Source: Allohahella sp002354735 (lineage in GTDB: Bacteria; Pseudomonadota; Gammaproteobacteria; Pseudomonadales; Oleiphilaceae). Taken from it: 64,000 bases of DNA. This document shows, piece after piece, positions 8,027 through 16,591 of the stretch. The first letter of the stretch is position 1. The number at the start of each line of letters is the position of its first letter. Made by a program: the position numbers and the translations under genes. The notes under the pieces are model-generated. The model saw only the letters and a list, made by a program, of their open reading frames with translations. It had not been told where the DNA came from and did not search any database. The DNA lies in NCBI RefSeq assembly GCF_047946665.1, contig NZ_CP172312.1, forward strand, positions 1,054,001 to 1,118,000, written 5' to 3'.

Positions 8027-8971
8027 TTAGCGCTGGCTGTTGTTGAGCTGGCCGAGCAGGGATTTGGTCAGCTTGGCGTTCGCACAGATCAGCGTGGCTT
8101 TTGCCGGTGAGCCGGCGGTGCCGCGCGGGTTTGTCCGACTGTTGACCGGGGTGCCATCAAAGCGCGTCAACAGTGCGCCGGCTTCCTGTGCAATGAAGGC
8201 CGCCGCTGCGCACTCGCTCATATCGACGCGTGACAACACCGCTGCATCCACCTGATTTGAAGCCGCCTGCAGTAGGGCTAGCGGCGCATTGAAGCCTGGC
8301 CGAAAACCGAAGGTCAGCTTGGCGAGGGATTGCATCCCTTTGGCATAGTTCGGTTTCTCTGCTTCACTGCCATCAGCGTCGTCTGCTTCAGCATTGATGT
8401 CGGGGAGATTGCCAGTCAGAAGACTCAGGCTGAGATCGACCTGGGGTGAAATGCGAATACGTCGGTCGTCTTTTGCGGCGCTTTTGCCACGGCTGGCGGT
8501 ATATTCTGCACCGGTTATCGGTTCAAAATAGATGGCGTGTTCAATGTCATCGCCACGTTTGGCAACCAGACTCAGGCCCCAGTCATTCCAGCCTCTCACC
8601 ATCGAGATCGGGTTGTGAACTGGCATAAGCTCCCAGGTCAGCGCCGCCAGCTGTTCAGCATCTCCGGATTTACGATCCCCGGCTTTACCATCATCCCTGG
8701 ACTTGGCAGCTTTGCCCGCTTTCCCACCCTTGTCAGCAGGCGAACCCGCTGAAGCCGGCGCAGTGCCCCCTGCCGCGATGACAGTATGACGCGGATAAGC
8801 CCGCTCAATCGCGCGACTTACATCCTGATGGAAGCTTTCGTTTACTCGCCTGATCAGCTCGCTCACCGCCTGTTGGTCGCTGAATGTCAACGACTCCCTG
8901 TTTACGAGATCGATAAGATGCTCGCGTGTATTTCTCAAGGTTCTGACAATAATATTGACGGCTGGCTGCAT
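8027..8971 (-). CDS. SuhB-like inositol monophosphatase-fold protein, catalytic residues lost
   Basis: The 314-residue protein has the SuhB fold and position, next to trmJ apart from an inserted operon. It starts MQPAVNIIVRTLRNT like SuhB. The metal-binding signature (WVIDPLDGTTNF in active members) reads WELMPVHNPISM at residues 113-124, so both aspartates are replaced (M116, H119). The upstream Glu-Glu motif is replaced by a lysine/glycine-rich insertion (about residues 68-105), and the C-terminal WDxAAG motif reads SECAAAA. It is unlikely to be a phosphatase. E. coli SuhB also acts in rRNA antitermination without catalysis, so a Nus-type role is possible. An upstream extension to 9133 is rejected because homology starts at this ATG. 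Confidence 0.8.
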   Translation of the reverse strand: MQPAVNIIVRTLRNTREHLIDLVNRESLTFSDQQAVSELIRRVNESFHQDVSRAIERAYPRHTVIAAGGTAPASAGSPADKGGKAGKAAKSRDDGKAGDRKSGDAEQLAALTWELMPVHNPISMVRGWNDWGLSLVAKRGDDIEHAIYFEPITGAEYTASRGKSAAKDDRRIRISPQVDLSLSLLTGNLPDINAEADDADGSEAEKPNYAKGMQSLAKLTFGFRPGFNAPLALLQAASNQVDAAVLSRVDMSECAAAAFIAQEAGALLTRFDGTPVNSRTNPRGTAGSPAKATLICANAKLTKSLLGQLNNSQR

Positions 8972-9251
8972 AGGTTTTCTCGAATTGATTCCGGGCGCGC
9001 TCAGGGTACTGAGCTGGGCATGTAAAAGAGCGGTGGCCGTGCGGTATAGGCCGCTGGCCGGGGGCTCATGATAGCAAGAGCGGCGGTCGAGCGACAGCAA
9101 GAGTTCGTCTTGCATCCGCTGGCCAGTGTGCACCGCCTTGTTTGAACGCCCACCTTAGGGAAAAGGAGGTCGGTGTCGCCAGTTCCGTCGTATTGCTCTC
9201 TCATCAGGCACAAGACGTGCCCGCCAACCTTGATCGCCCACGGAGATGCTC

Positions 9252-9743
9252 ATGCCCACGCTCACAGTCAATGGAGAATCCTATCCGCTGCCAGAAGATC
9301 CTCGAGTTACGCTGCTGGACATGCTTCGCCTGGAGCTGGGTCTGACGGGCACCAAGAAAGGCTGCGATCACGGCCAGTGTGGCGCCTGTACTGTCCTATT
9401 GGATGGTCGGCGGGTGAATGCCTGTCTCGTGCTGGCGTGTCAATGTGCAGATCGTCAGGTGACGACGGTAGAAGGCCTGGCCACGAACGGTGAGCTCCAT
9501 CCACTGCAGCAGGCCTTCGTTCGTCATGATGGTTTTCAGTGTGGCTATTGCACGCCGGGGCAGCTGTGTTCTGCAGTGGCCATGCTTGATGAGGTGGCGA
9601 GGCAGGAGCCGAGCGTCGTGACGAGTGGTGAGGCGGTAGAGTGGTCACGCGAGGAGATTACCGAACGTATGAGTGGCAATCTCTGTCGCTGCGGTGCTTA
9701 CCCGAATATTGTTTCCGCTATCCAGGAGGTGGTAGGCAAATGA
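9252..9743 (+). CDS. Aldehyde oxidoreductase [2Fe-2S] subunit (PaoA/YagT-like)
   Basis: This is the small iron-sulfur subunit of a xanthine-oxidase-family molybdoenzyme; it passes electrons from the Mo site to FAD. Ligands of the plant-type cluster are C38, C43, C46 and C58 (GCDHGQCGACTVLL then NAC). The second cluster is formed by CGYCTPGQLC and GNLCRCGAYPNI. The length is 163 residues. The start at 9252 has GGAG six bases upstream; an ATG at 9246 sits too close to it. Unlike E. coli PaoA there is no Tat signal, so a cytoplasmic enzyme is likely. Its stop overlaps the next start (ATGA). Confidence 0.93.
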   Translation: MPTLTVNGESYPLPEDPRVTLLDMLRLELGLTGTKKGCDHGQCGACTVLLDGRRVNACLVLACQCADRQVTTVEGLATNGELHPLQQAFVRHDGFQCGYCTPGQLCSAVAMLDEVARQEPSVVTSGEAVEWSREEITERMSGNLCRCGAYPNIVSAIQEVVGK

Positions 9744-10762
9744 ACCCATTCACGTTTGAGAGTGCTCACCACGAGCGTGCGCTGGCGGAGCTCGAGCCGG
9801 GCGCTGCCGATCGCTATCTGGCTGGCGGCACCAATCTTGTCGACCTCATGAAGCATGAGATCGAACAGCCGGAGCGGCTCATCGATATTTCCAGACTCGA
9901 ATACAATGCGATAGAGCCCGCTGGCGATGGCCTCGAAATTGGCGCCCTGGTAACCAATACTGCTCTTGCATCGGATGCCCGGGTGAGGGCTGGCTGGCCG
10001 CTGCTGTCGCAGGCGCTACTGTCAGGGGCCACCGTACAACTGCGAAACAGAGCGACGACGGCCGGCAACTTGCTGCAACGTACACGCTGCTACTATTTCT
10101 ACGATACCGCCCGTGCCTGCAACAAGCGTAACCCTGGCGAAGGCTGTTCAGCCCTGGAAGGATTTACCCGCATCCATGCCATTTTTGGTGCCTCCGAACA
10201 CTGTATCGCTACACATCCATCCGACATGGCCGTAGCCATGATGGCGCTCGATGCCACGGTAAAGACACTGGACGCATCGGGCCAGCGACGGCAGATACCG
10301 CTCGATGACTTCTACCGCCTGCCGGGAGATCGGCCTGATATCGAGACTCAGCTGCAGGCAGGGGAGTGGATCACGCATGTCGAGCTGCCGGCCTCCCTGG
10401 GCGGCACACAGATCTATCGTAAGGTACGTGATCGCAGTTCCTACGCCTTTGCACTGGTCTCAGTGGCCTGTGTGCTGAAGATGCAAGGCGATCGTATTGT
10501 CGGGGTCCGTCTTGCACTTGGGGGCGTAGCGCATAAACCCTGGCGAGCCAGGAAGGCCGAAGCAGCGCTGACGGGCGAAGTCGCCAGCGAAGCGCTATTC
10601 AAATCGGCCGTGAACGCTGAGCTCGAGACGGCCCAAGGCCACGGCGGTAACGATTTCAAGATTCCGCTGGCCCGGCGAACCATGTTGGCAGTATTGCGAG
10701 ATGCCGAGTCGGCATGCAAACGTGCTGAATACGACCTCACCGATCATAGCAAGGGACGCTGA
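9740..10762 (+). CDS. Aldehyde oxidoreductase FAD-binding subunit (PaoB/YagS-like)
   Basis: This is the medium subunit, binding FAD (AGGTNLVDLMKHEIEQP and the RNRATTAGNLLQRTRC loop). Four cysteines in the pattern RTRCYYFYD, ACNKRNPGEGC, then SEHCIATHPSDM match the extra [4Fe-4S] cluster known in E. coli PaoB. The length is 340 residues from the ATG at 9740, which has AGGAGG 10 nt upstream and overlaps the stop of the previous gene. A longer frame from 9641 lies inside the previous gene and is not used. Confidence 0.93.
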   Translation: MNPFTFESAHHERALAELEPGAADRYLAGGTNLVDLMKHEIEQPERLIDISRLEYNAIEPAGDGLEIGALVTNTALASDARVRAGWPLLSQALLSGATVQLRNRATTAGNLLQRTRCYYFYDTARACNKRNPGEGCSALEGFTRIHAIFGASEHCIATHPSDMAVAMMALDATVKTLDASGQRRQIPLDDFYRLPGDRPDIETQLQAGEWITHVELPASLGGTQIYRKVRDRSSYAFALVSVACVLKMQGDRIVGVRLALGGVAHKPWRARKAEAALTGEVASEALFKSAVNAELETAQGHGGNDFKIPLARRTMLAVLRDAESACKRAEYDLTDHSKGR

Positions 10763-10763
10763 T

Positions 10764-13070
10764 ATGACCACGCCTAATCATCCCACAATGTCTGGGACCA
10801 CTGTACAGCAGGAAGATATCGCACCTGGCATCGGACAGGGTATCGATCGCGTGGACGGCCCTGCGAAGGTCCAGGGCCGGGCCAGTTATGCCGCAGAGCA
10901 CAGCCTCGGACAGAGACCTCTGGAGGGCTGGATCGTGGAAGCCAGCGTACCCGCGGGCTTGATCACCAATATCGACTGCAGTGAAGCAGAGCGCTGCGAG
11001 GGTGTCGTACGTGTGCTCACTCACGAAAATGTGCCAGAGCAGATGCTGTACGGCGACCCTGCAGACGCAGGCCGCTTTGGCCAGAGCCATGCCGTCATGC
11101 AGGGCAGAGGCATCCGCTACCACGGGTACCCGGTGGCGCTCGTCGTTGCGGAGACGCTCGAGCAGGCCAGGCACGCGGCAAAGCGCGTGCGGGTCGAAAT
11201 CGATAGCGCAGAAGTTCGGGTAGCCGTTGGCGCCTCTGATCGCAGTTTCGAAGAGCTCTGGCAGCATCCCGAACTGCAGACGCCAGAAAGCCTCGATGGC
11301 GGGCTGGAGCCTGATGCCGCGAGCGGCGATTTCGAATCGCAATGGTCCGAGGCAGTGCACAAGGTGGATGTGTGTTATCAGACCCCCAACCAGGTCTCCG
11401 CCGCGATGGAGCCGCATGCCACCATTGCAAGCTACGATGGTGATAAGCTTACTGTTTACTGCTCGCTGCAGGTAATCGCTAGTGCTGTGGAGGGGCTCGC
11501 GAACACGCTGAAGCTCGATCCCGCCAAGGTGGAAGTCAACAGTCCCTTTGTCGGCGGCGGCTTCGGTTCAAAGCTTGGCATCCACAACGATGCCGTGCTG
11601 GCCTGTCTGGCGACTATGGTGCTGAAGCGGCCGGTTAGAGTGGTGCAGACTCGGCGCAATGTCTTCAGCAACGCGCCACATCGTGGCAGTTCGATGCAGC
11701 ATATCCGACTTGGTATGGATGCTTCAGGCAAGCTTGTCGCCATTGGTCACGACAGTATCATGCCGGCTGCTCATGGCTATCCTTTCGCCGAGGCTACCGG
11801 TGCCTGCGCTCGCGCCTCCTATAGCGCGGCCGGCATCCGGAGCCGGCACAGGGTTTTGCCGGTCAATATGCCGGTGCTCGATTCGACGCGCGCGCCTGGC
11901 GATGCGATTGGCACCCTGGCCTTCGAAGCGGCAATCGATGAAGCCGCGAGGGTCTGTGGCATCGATCCGCTCGATTTTCGTCTGAATAATATGCCTGACA
12001 AACATCCGGTGAATGGACAGCCGTTCTCCAGTCACGATCTCGCTGGCTGTCTGCGAGAAGGTGCCGAGCGTTTTGGTTGGGCCAGGCGAAGTAAGGCCGA
12101 AGCTGGAGCCCGCAAGCTCAAAGGCTTCGGTATGGCTTCTGCCGTCAGGGTCAATATGCTCGTCAAATCAGCGGCCGAGGTGGAGCTGGATCGAACCGGC
12201 GCTGTAGTGGTCCGGACTGACATGACCGATATCGGCACCGGCAGCTACACAATTCTTGCTCAGATAGCGGCAGCTGAGCTGGGGCTTCGAGTTGATGACG
12301 TGACGGTCAAGCTCGGCCGCAGCACTTTCCCGACTTCGAGTGGGTCGGGCGGCTCCTTTGGTGCCGGTAGCACGGGCTCGGCGGTGCAGGCGGCCTGCCA
12401 GAACCTCAGGCGTGAGCTCATCAAGCACCTCAATGAAGCCCCGCAGTGCGCGCACCTGTCGAAGAATGCGATCGACTCCGCACAACTCAGCGGCGGACGC
12501 ATCCTTGTCGATAACGAAAGTTTCAGCGTGCAGTCACTGCTGGAGTCAGCGGACCTGGACACCCTTTGTGCTCAGGGACAAATCGAGCCCGGAGAGGACC
12601 ATGACAACTATGCGCAATCGTCATGGGGTGCACACTTTGTCGAAATCAGCGTTGATCGTGATACCGCAGAGATTACGGTGGACAGAATAACGACTGTGGT
12701 GTCGGCCGGTACCATCTTCAATCAAAAGACAGCAGCCTCGCAGGTCAAGGGTGGGGTGGTCTGGGGACTGTCCTATGCCCTGAGAGAAGAGCTCATGCTG
12801 GACGAACGCTATGGCGCCTTCATGAACAGAGACCTGGCCGAGTACCATATTCCGGTCAACCGAGACGTGCCTGACATAGACTGCCATTTCCGTATTCAGG
12901 CCGATTTTAGATCCAACCCCCTGGGCTCGAAGGGTATAGGTGAGCTCGGCATCTGCGGGGCAGGGGCAGCTATCGCCAACGCGGTGTTCGACGCGACAGG
13001 GGTGCGGGTGCGCCATTTCCCGATCACCCTGGATAAAATACTCGAAAAATGGGAGGCCGAGGCCGGCTAG
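10764..13070 (+). CDS. Aldehyde oxidoreductase molybdenum-binding subunit (PaoC/YagR-like)
   Basis: This is the large catalytic subunit, 768 residues, binding the molybdopterin cofactor. It has the family N-terminus (RVDGPAKVQGRASYAAEH), the NSPFVGGGFGSKLG and GGSFGAGSTGS cofactor loops, and the catalytic glutamate E727 in KGIGELGICGAG. The start is one base after the stop of the FAD subunit. The operon lacks a PaoD-type maturation factor and a dedicated transporter, so the substrate class (aromatic or aliphatic aldehydes, or an N-heterocycle) cannot be read from context. The operon separates suhB from trmJ, suggesting insertion into an ancestral neighbourhood. Confidence 0.93.
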   Translation: MTTPNHPTMSGTTVQQEDIAPGIGQGIDRVDGPAKVQGRASYAAEHSLGQRPLEGWIVEASVPAGLITNIDCSEAERCEGVVRVLTHENVPEQMLYGDPADAGRFGQSHAVMQGRGIRYHGYPVALVVAETLEQARHAAKRVRVEIDSAEVRVAVGASDRSFEELWQHPELQTPESLDGGLEPDAASGDFESQWSEAVHKVDVCYQTPNQVSAAMEPHATIASYDGDKLTVYCSLQVIASAVEGLANTLKLDPAKVEVNSPFVGGGFGSKLGIHNDAVLACLATMVLKRPVRVVQTRRNVFSNAPHRGSSMQHIRLGMDASGKLVAIGHDSIMPAAHGYPFAEATGACARASYSAAGIRSRHRVLPVNMPVLDSTRAPGDAIGTLAFEAAIDEAARVCGIDPLDFRLNNMPDKHPVNGQPFSSHDLAGCLREGAERFGWARRSKAEAGARKLKGFGMASAVRVNMLVKSAAEVELDRTGAVVVRTDMTDIGTGSYTILAQIAAAELGLRVDDVTVKLGRSTFPTSSGSGGSFGAGSTGSAVQAACQNLRRELIKHLNEAPQCAHLSKNAIDSAQLSGGRILVDNESFSVQSLLESADLDTLCAQGQIEPGEDHDNYAQSSWGAHFVEISVDRDTAEITVDRITTVVSAGTIFNQKTAASQVKGGVVWGLSYALREELMLDERYGAFMNRDLAEYHIPVNRDVPDIDCHFRIQADFRSNPLGSKGIGELGICGAGAAIANAVFDATGVRVRHFPITLDKILEKWEAEAG

Positions 13071-13134
13071 AGGGACTGTAGAGGAGTCGAGTCTGATACA
13101 CTGAGTCCTCGTTAACTACCAAGCCAGTACTATT

Positions 13135-13911
13135 GTGACCGAAAGCTCCGAACTGCCCGCTTCAGTATCACCGCCCGAGTTGCGTTTCGTTCTCGTCCGG
13201 ACCAGTCATCCTGGTAATATCGGGGCTGTCGTCCGGCTCATGAAGAACATGGCGCTCACCAGCCTGGTGCTCGTGCGGCCAGACGGTGGGCGCGAGGCCG
13301 TGCTATCGGACGTGGCTGTGGCACGCGCCGCTGGCGGTGCGGCGCTACTCGAGCAGGCTGTCATTGCAGATTCGCTTGCAGAGGCAGTTGGCGACTGCGA
13401 CTGGGTGGCAGCGACCAGTGCCCGCTCCCGGAGCACGCCATGGCCGGTGCAAAGCCCGCGCGAGTTCATAGATGAAATCGAATCGGAAGCCGGACTGACG
13501 CCTCGCCGGATCGCCATCGTATTCGGTCGCGAAGATAGCGGCCTGACTAACGACGAGCTGCAATTGTGCAACCGTCATATCATGATTCCGGCAAATCCCG
13601 ATTATCCGGTCTTGAATATTGCGATGGCCGCCCAAATCATGGCCTATGAACTCTATCAAATGATGTTGCGTTGGCAGCCGGAAGAATCCGACGCCGTCGC
13701 CGAGGCGGTGCCGCTGGCATCGGCCGCCGATGTGGAGGCCGTGGTCAGCGCGCTCACCGATCTCGCCGTGTCTACGGGTTTTCTCGATCCTGCCGAGCCC
13801 AGGCAGTTCGGCACCCACATCAGGCGACTCTTCAGGCGGGCGCCGGTGCAGCGGGATGAGACGAATCTCCTGCGGGGCCTGATCAAAGCATTGCAGCGAA
13901 AGCTGCCCTAG
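13135..13911 (+). CDS. trmJ: tRNA (cytidine/uridine-2'-O)-methyltransferase TrmJ
   Basis: TrmJ methylates the 2'-OH of nucleotide 32 in several tRNAs using SAM. The protein is a SPOUT-class methyltransferase of 258 residues. Visible motifs are VRTSHPGNIGAVVRLMKNM, FGREDSGLTNDEL and the knot IPANPDYPVLNIAMAAQIMAYEL. The start is GTG. In many gammaproteobacteria trmJ lies next to suhB and upstream of cysE/isc genes; here cysE follows after 17 nt. The C-terminal helical extension has the family's usual length. Confidence 0.95.
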   Translation: MTESSELPASVSPPELRFVLVRTSHPGNIGAVVRLMKNMALTSLVLVRPDGGREAVLSDVAVARAAGGAALLEQAVIADSLAEAVGDCDWVAATSARSRSTPWPVQSPREFIDEIESEAGLTPRRIAIVFGREDSGLTNDELQLCNRHIMIPANPDYPVLNIAMAAQIMAYELYQMMLRWQPEESDAVAEAVPLASAADVEAVVSALTDLAVSTGFLDPAEPRQFGTHIRRLFRRAPVQRDETNLLRGLIKALQRKLP

Positions 13912-13928
13912 AAAACTGGAATCAGTAC

Positions 13929-14789
13929 ATGATTACGCAACTCAGAGAAGACGTCCGCTCGGTTTTTCACCGGGATCCTGCTGCCCGTAACGCCTTCGAA
14001 GTGCTGACCTGCTACCCGGGCCTGCATGCGCTGCTAATGCATCGCGTGAACCATTGGCTGTGGCTGCGTGGTTTCAAATGGCTTGCCCGGTTTCTTTCGC
14101 AGATCGCCCGCTGGCTCACCGGCATTGAAATACATCCTGGCGCGAAAATAGGCCGACGCTTCTTCATAGACCATGGTATGGGCGTGGTCATTGGTGAAAC
14201 TGCTGAAGTTGGCGACGATGTGACGCTCTACCAGGGCGTAACGCTGGGCGGCACCAGCTGGGATTCAGGCAAGCGCCATCCAACACTCGAGAACGGAGTT
14301 GTGGTTGGGGCTGGCGCGAAGATTCTTGGTCCGTTTACTGTGGGCGCCAACTCGAAGGTTGGCTCCAACTCGGTCGTTACCAAGGCTGTACCACCGGACT
14401 CCACTGTTGTTGGGGTGCCCGGACGCGTCGTCAGGCGGACCGAGACGGTTGAAGACAGAAGTGCAGCCATGGCTGCAAAAATGGGTTTCGATGCCTATGG
14501 CACGGGTGGGGCTGGCGGCGAGCTTCCGGACCCCATCGTCAAGTCCTTCAAGGTGGTGCTCGATCACATAGGTAAGATGGATGAGCGTGTTAATGGCATG
14601 TGTCGCTCGCTCAGAAAGCTCGACGCCCAGTTCAACAATGGGGAGCTGGCGAAACTGCAGGAGTCCGATCTGGCCTGTATCGATGACGAGCCTGACGGGA
14701 GCAAGAGGCCCTGCTGTGACGAGGACGCCGCGGATAGTAAGGGCGAGACGGCGCTAGCTCGCAAGCAGACGAACAGGGTTGAGCCTTGA
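13929..14789 (+). CDS. cysE: Serine O-acetyltransferase CysE (EpsC type)
   Basis: CysE acetylates L-serine, the first step of cysteine synthesis. Residues about 1-75 form the helical domain. Hexapeptide repeats follow with the catalytic histidine region FFIDHGMGVVIGETAEVGDD and YQGVTLGGTSWDSGKRHPT. Residues from about 180 form a long acidic C-terminal extension with a CC pair, longer than in the minimal enzyme. The gene ends in TGA overlapping the TTG start of the next gene, so cysteine production and cysteine desulfuration are coupled. Confidence 0.94.
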   Translation: MITQLREDVRSVFHRDPAARNAFEVLTCYPGLHALLMHRVNHWLWLRGFKWLARFLSQIARWLTGIEIHPGAKIGRRFFIDHGMGVVIGETAEVGDDVTLYQGVTLGGTSWDSGKRHPTLENGVVVGAGAKILGPFTVGANSKVGSNSVVTKAVPPDSTVVGVPGRVVRRTETVEDRSAAMAAKMGFDAYGTGGAGGELPDPIVKSFKVVLDHIGKMDERVNGMCRSLRKLDAQFNNGELAKLQESDLACIDDEPDGSKRPCCDEDAADSKGETALARKQTNRVEP

Positions 14790-16018
14790 GCCCTCTCATT
14801 TATCTTGACTACGCCGCGACCACGCCTGCCGATCCGGCTGTCGTCGAACGCATGATGAGCTGCCTCACGCTTGAGGGTACATTTGCCAATCCGGCCTCGC
14901 GTTCGCACCGGCCAGGCTGGCAGGCGGAGCAGTTGGTGGAAGCTGCGCGCATCGAACTGGCCCAGCTGATCGACTGCAGCCCTATAGAGCTGGTTTGGAC
15001 TTCCGGCGCCACCGAAGCGGACAATCTGGCAATTCAGGGCGTCGTGCGTCATGCCATCCGCAGTCGCAGACACGCTGATCCGGCGGCGACCGGAAGCGTT
15101 CACGTGGTGAGCTCCGTAATTGAGCACAAGGCCGTTATCGACGTCTGCAAGGCGCTCGAACGCGAGTTTGCCGAAACGCCCATCCAGGTCGAGGTGAGCT
15201 GGCTGAAACCAGACATAAATGGCCGCATCAGCGCTGAGCAGGTCAGGGCAGCGCTGCGTGACGACACGGTGCTTGTCAGCATCATGCACGTGAACAACGA
15301 AGTTGGCAGTATCAACGACATCGCCGCCATTGCCGAGGTTGTCGGCCCGCATTCGGCCTTGTTCCATGTTGACGCTGCGCAGAGCCTGGGCAAGCTCCCG
15401 CTCTCGATGAAGGCGCTTGCGGTCGATCTGTTGTCCTGTAGTGCCCACAAGATCTATGGCCCCAAAGGCAGTGGTGCGCTCTACGTACGGCGGAGCGTCA
15501 AGTCGCGGCTAGACCCGATGATTTTCGGAGGTGGCCACGAAGGCGGTCTTCGTTCGGGAACGCTCGCCACACATCAGATCGTCGGCTTTGGCGAAGCAGC
15601 CAGACTGGCAGCAGAAGTGATGGTGGCGGACCGTGCGAAGCTGGAGCGTCAACGGAGCCAGTTGTTGAACATGCTGAGCGGCCTGCATGGCTTTACGGTG
15701 AATGGCGGCGAGGCCAGCGTGGGCGGTTCCGTTGGGACGGTCTGGCCGGGCATTCTCAATGTTCGTTTCGGCACGCTCGATGCCGAGGCGCTGATGCTGG
15801 CCATGCCAGACATCGCTTTGGCGAGTGGGTCAGCCTGTAACTCAGCCAGCCTGGCGGCTTCCTACGTGCTGCGCGCCATCGGCCTGAACGAGGCCGAAGC
15901 AGCTGCCTCGATACGGATATCCATCGGTCGAATGACCACTGATGCGGATATCGAGCGAGCCGGACAACGTATCGCCGAGGTCGTTTCGCGCATGAGACCA
16001 TCTGCATCCGCAGTATGA
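14786..16018 (+). CDS. Cysteine desulfurase, IscS/NifS family
   Basis: This PLP enzyme takes sulfur from cysteine for Fe-S clusters and tRNA thiolation. Motifs are LDYAATTPADPAVVERM, the PLP lysine in SCSAHKIYGPKGSGALYVRR, and the active-site cysteine in ASGSACNSASLAASYVLRAIG on the flexible loop. It has 410 residues. The start is TTG, overlapping the cysE stop. iscR, iscU, hscAB and fdx are not next to it, unlike the common isc operon, so it may serve thiolation or be a stand-alone IscS. The family assignment is firm; calling it the main IscS is not. Confidence 0.9.
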   Translation: MSPLIYLDYAATTPADPAVVERMMSCLTLEGTFANPASRSHRPGWQAEQLVEAARIELAQLIDCSPIELVWTSGATEADNLAIQGVVRHAIRSRRHADPAATGSVHVVSSVIEHKAVIDVCKALEREFAETPIQVEVSWLKPDINGRISAEQVRAALRDDTVLVSIMHVNNEVGSINDIAAIAEVVGPHSALFHVDAAQSLGKLPLSMKALAVDLLSCSAHKIYGPKGSGALYVRRSVKSRLDPMIFGGGHEGGLRSGTLATHQIVGFGEAARLAAEVMVADRAKLERQRSQLLNMLSGLHGFTVNGGEASVGGSVGTVWPGILNVRFGTLDAEALMLAMPDIALASGSACNSASLAASYVLRAIGLNEAEAAASIRISIGRMTTDADIERAGQRIAEVVSRMRPSASAV

Positions 16019-16141
16019 TTTGAGCTACAAGCCGCGTATACTTTGCACCGATTATTCAAGCCGCGTGGCCAGGTGCCGTACCAGGTCCGTCCCGAGCCGT
16101 CTTTTTCAAACTTATCTCATCCTTAGTGGAGCTCTCAATAC

Positions 16142-16570
16142 ATGTCAGTTGAACGCACTCTCTCCATCATCAAGCCAGATGCCGTAGCCAAGAACGTCAT
16201 TGGTGACATTTACAGCCGCTTCGAAAAGAACGGTCTGCGCATCGTTGCTGCCAAGATGCAGCATCTTTCACAGGAGCAGGCAGAAGGCTTCTATGCTGAG
16301 CACAAAGAGCGTGGCTTTTTCCCTGATCTGGTTGCATTCATGACGTCTGGCCCGGTCATCGTGCAGGTTCTTGAAGGCGAAAACGCCGTCAAGAAGCACC
16401 GTGACCTGATGGGTGCGACCAACCCGAAGGAAGCCGAGAAGGGCACCATCCGTGCTGACTTTGCCGATTCCATCGATGCCAACGCGGTACACGGCTCCGA
16501 TTCTGCGCAGTCAGCAGAGCGTGAAATCGCCTATTTCTTCAACGACAGTGAAATCTGCCCACGGGATTGA
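16142..16570 (+). CDS. ndk: Nucleoside diphosphate kinase
   Basis: Ndk balances nucleoside triphosphate pools by transferring the gamma phosphate through a histidine intermediate. The 142-residue protein starts VERTLSIIKPDAVAKNVIG and carries the catalytic histidine in NAVHGSDSAQSAEREIAYFF. Length and sequence are normal. It opens a house-keeping run (ndk-rlmN-pilW-rodZ-ispG-hisS-yfgM-bamB-der) conserved in many gammaproteobacteria. GTGGAGCTC lies upstream as a ribosome site. Confidence 0.98.
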   Translation: MSVERTLSIIKPDAVAKNVIGDIYSRFEKNGLRIVAAKMQHLSQEQAEGFYAEHKERGFFPDLVAFMTSGPVIVQVLEGENAVKKHRDLMGATNPKEAEKGTIRADFADSIDANAVHGSDSAQSAEREIAYFFNDSEICPRD

Positions 16571-16591
16571 TTTTACTGGGGAGCTGATCAT

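Noticed and set aside
8972..9133. N-terminal extension of the SuhB-like protein
   Set aside because: Homology begins at MQPAVNIIV; the extra 54 residues have no family match and no better ribosome site.
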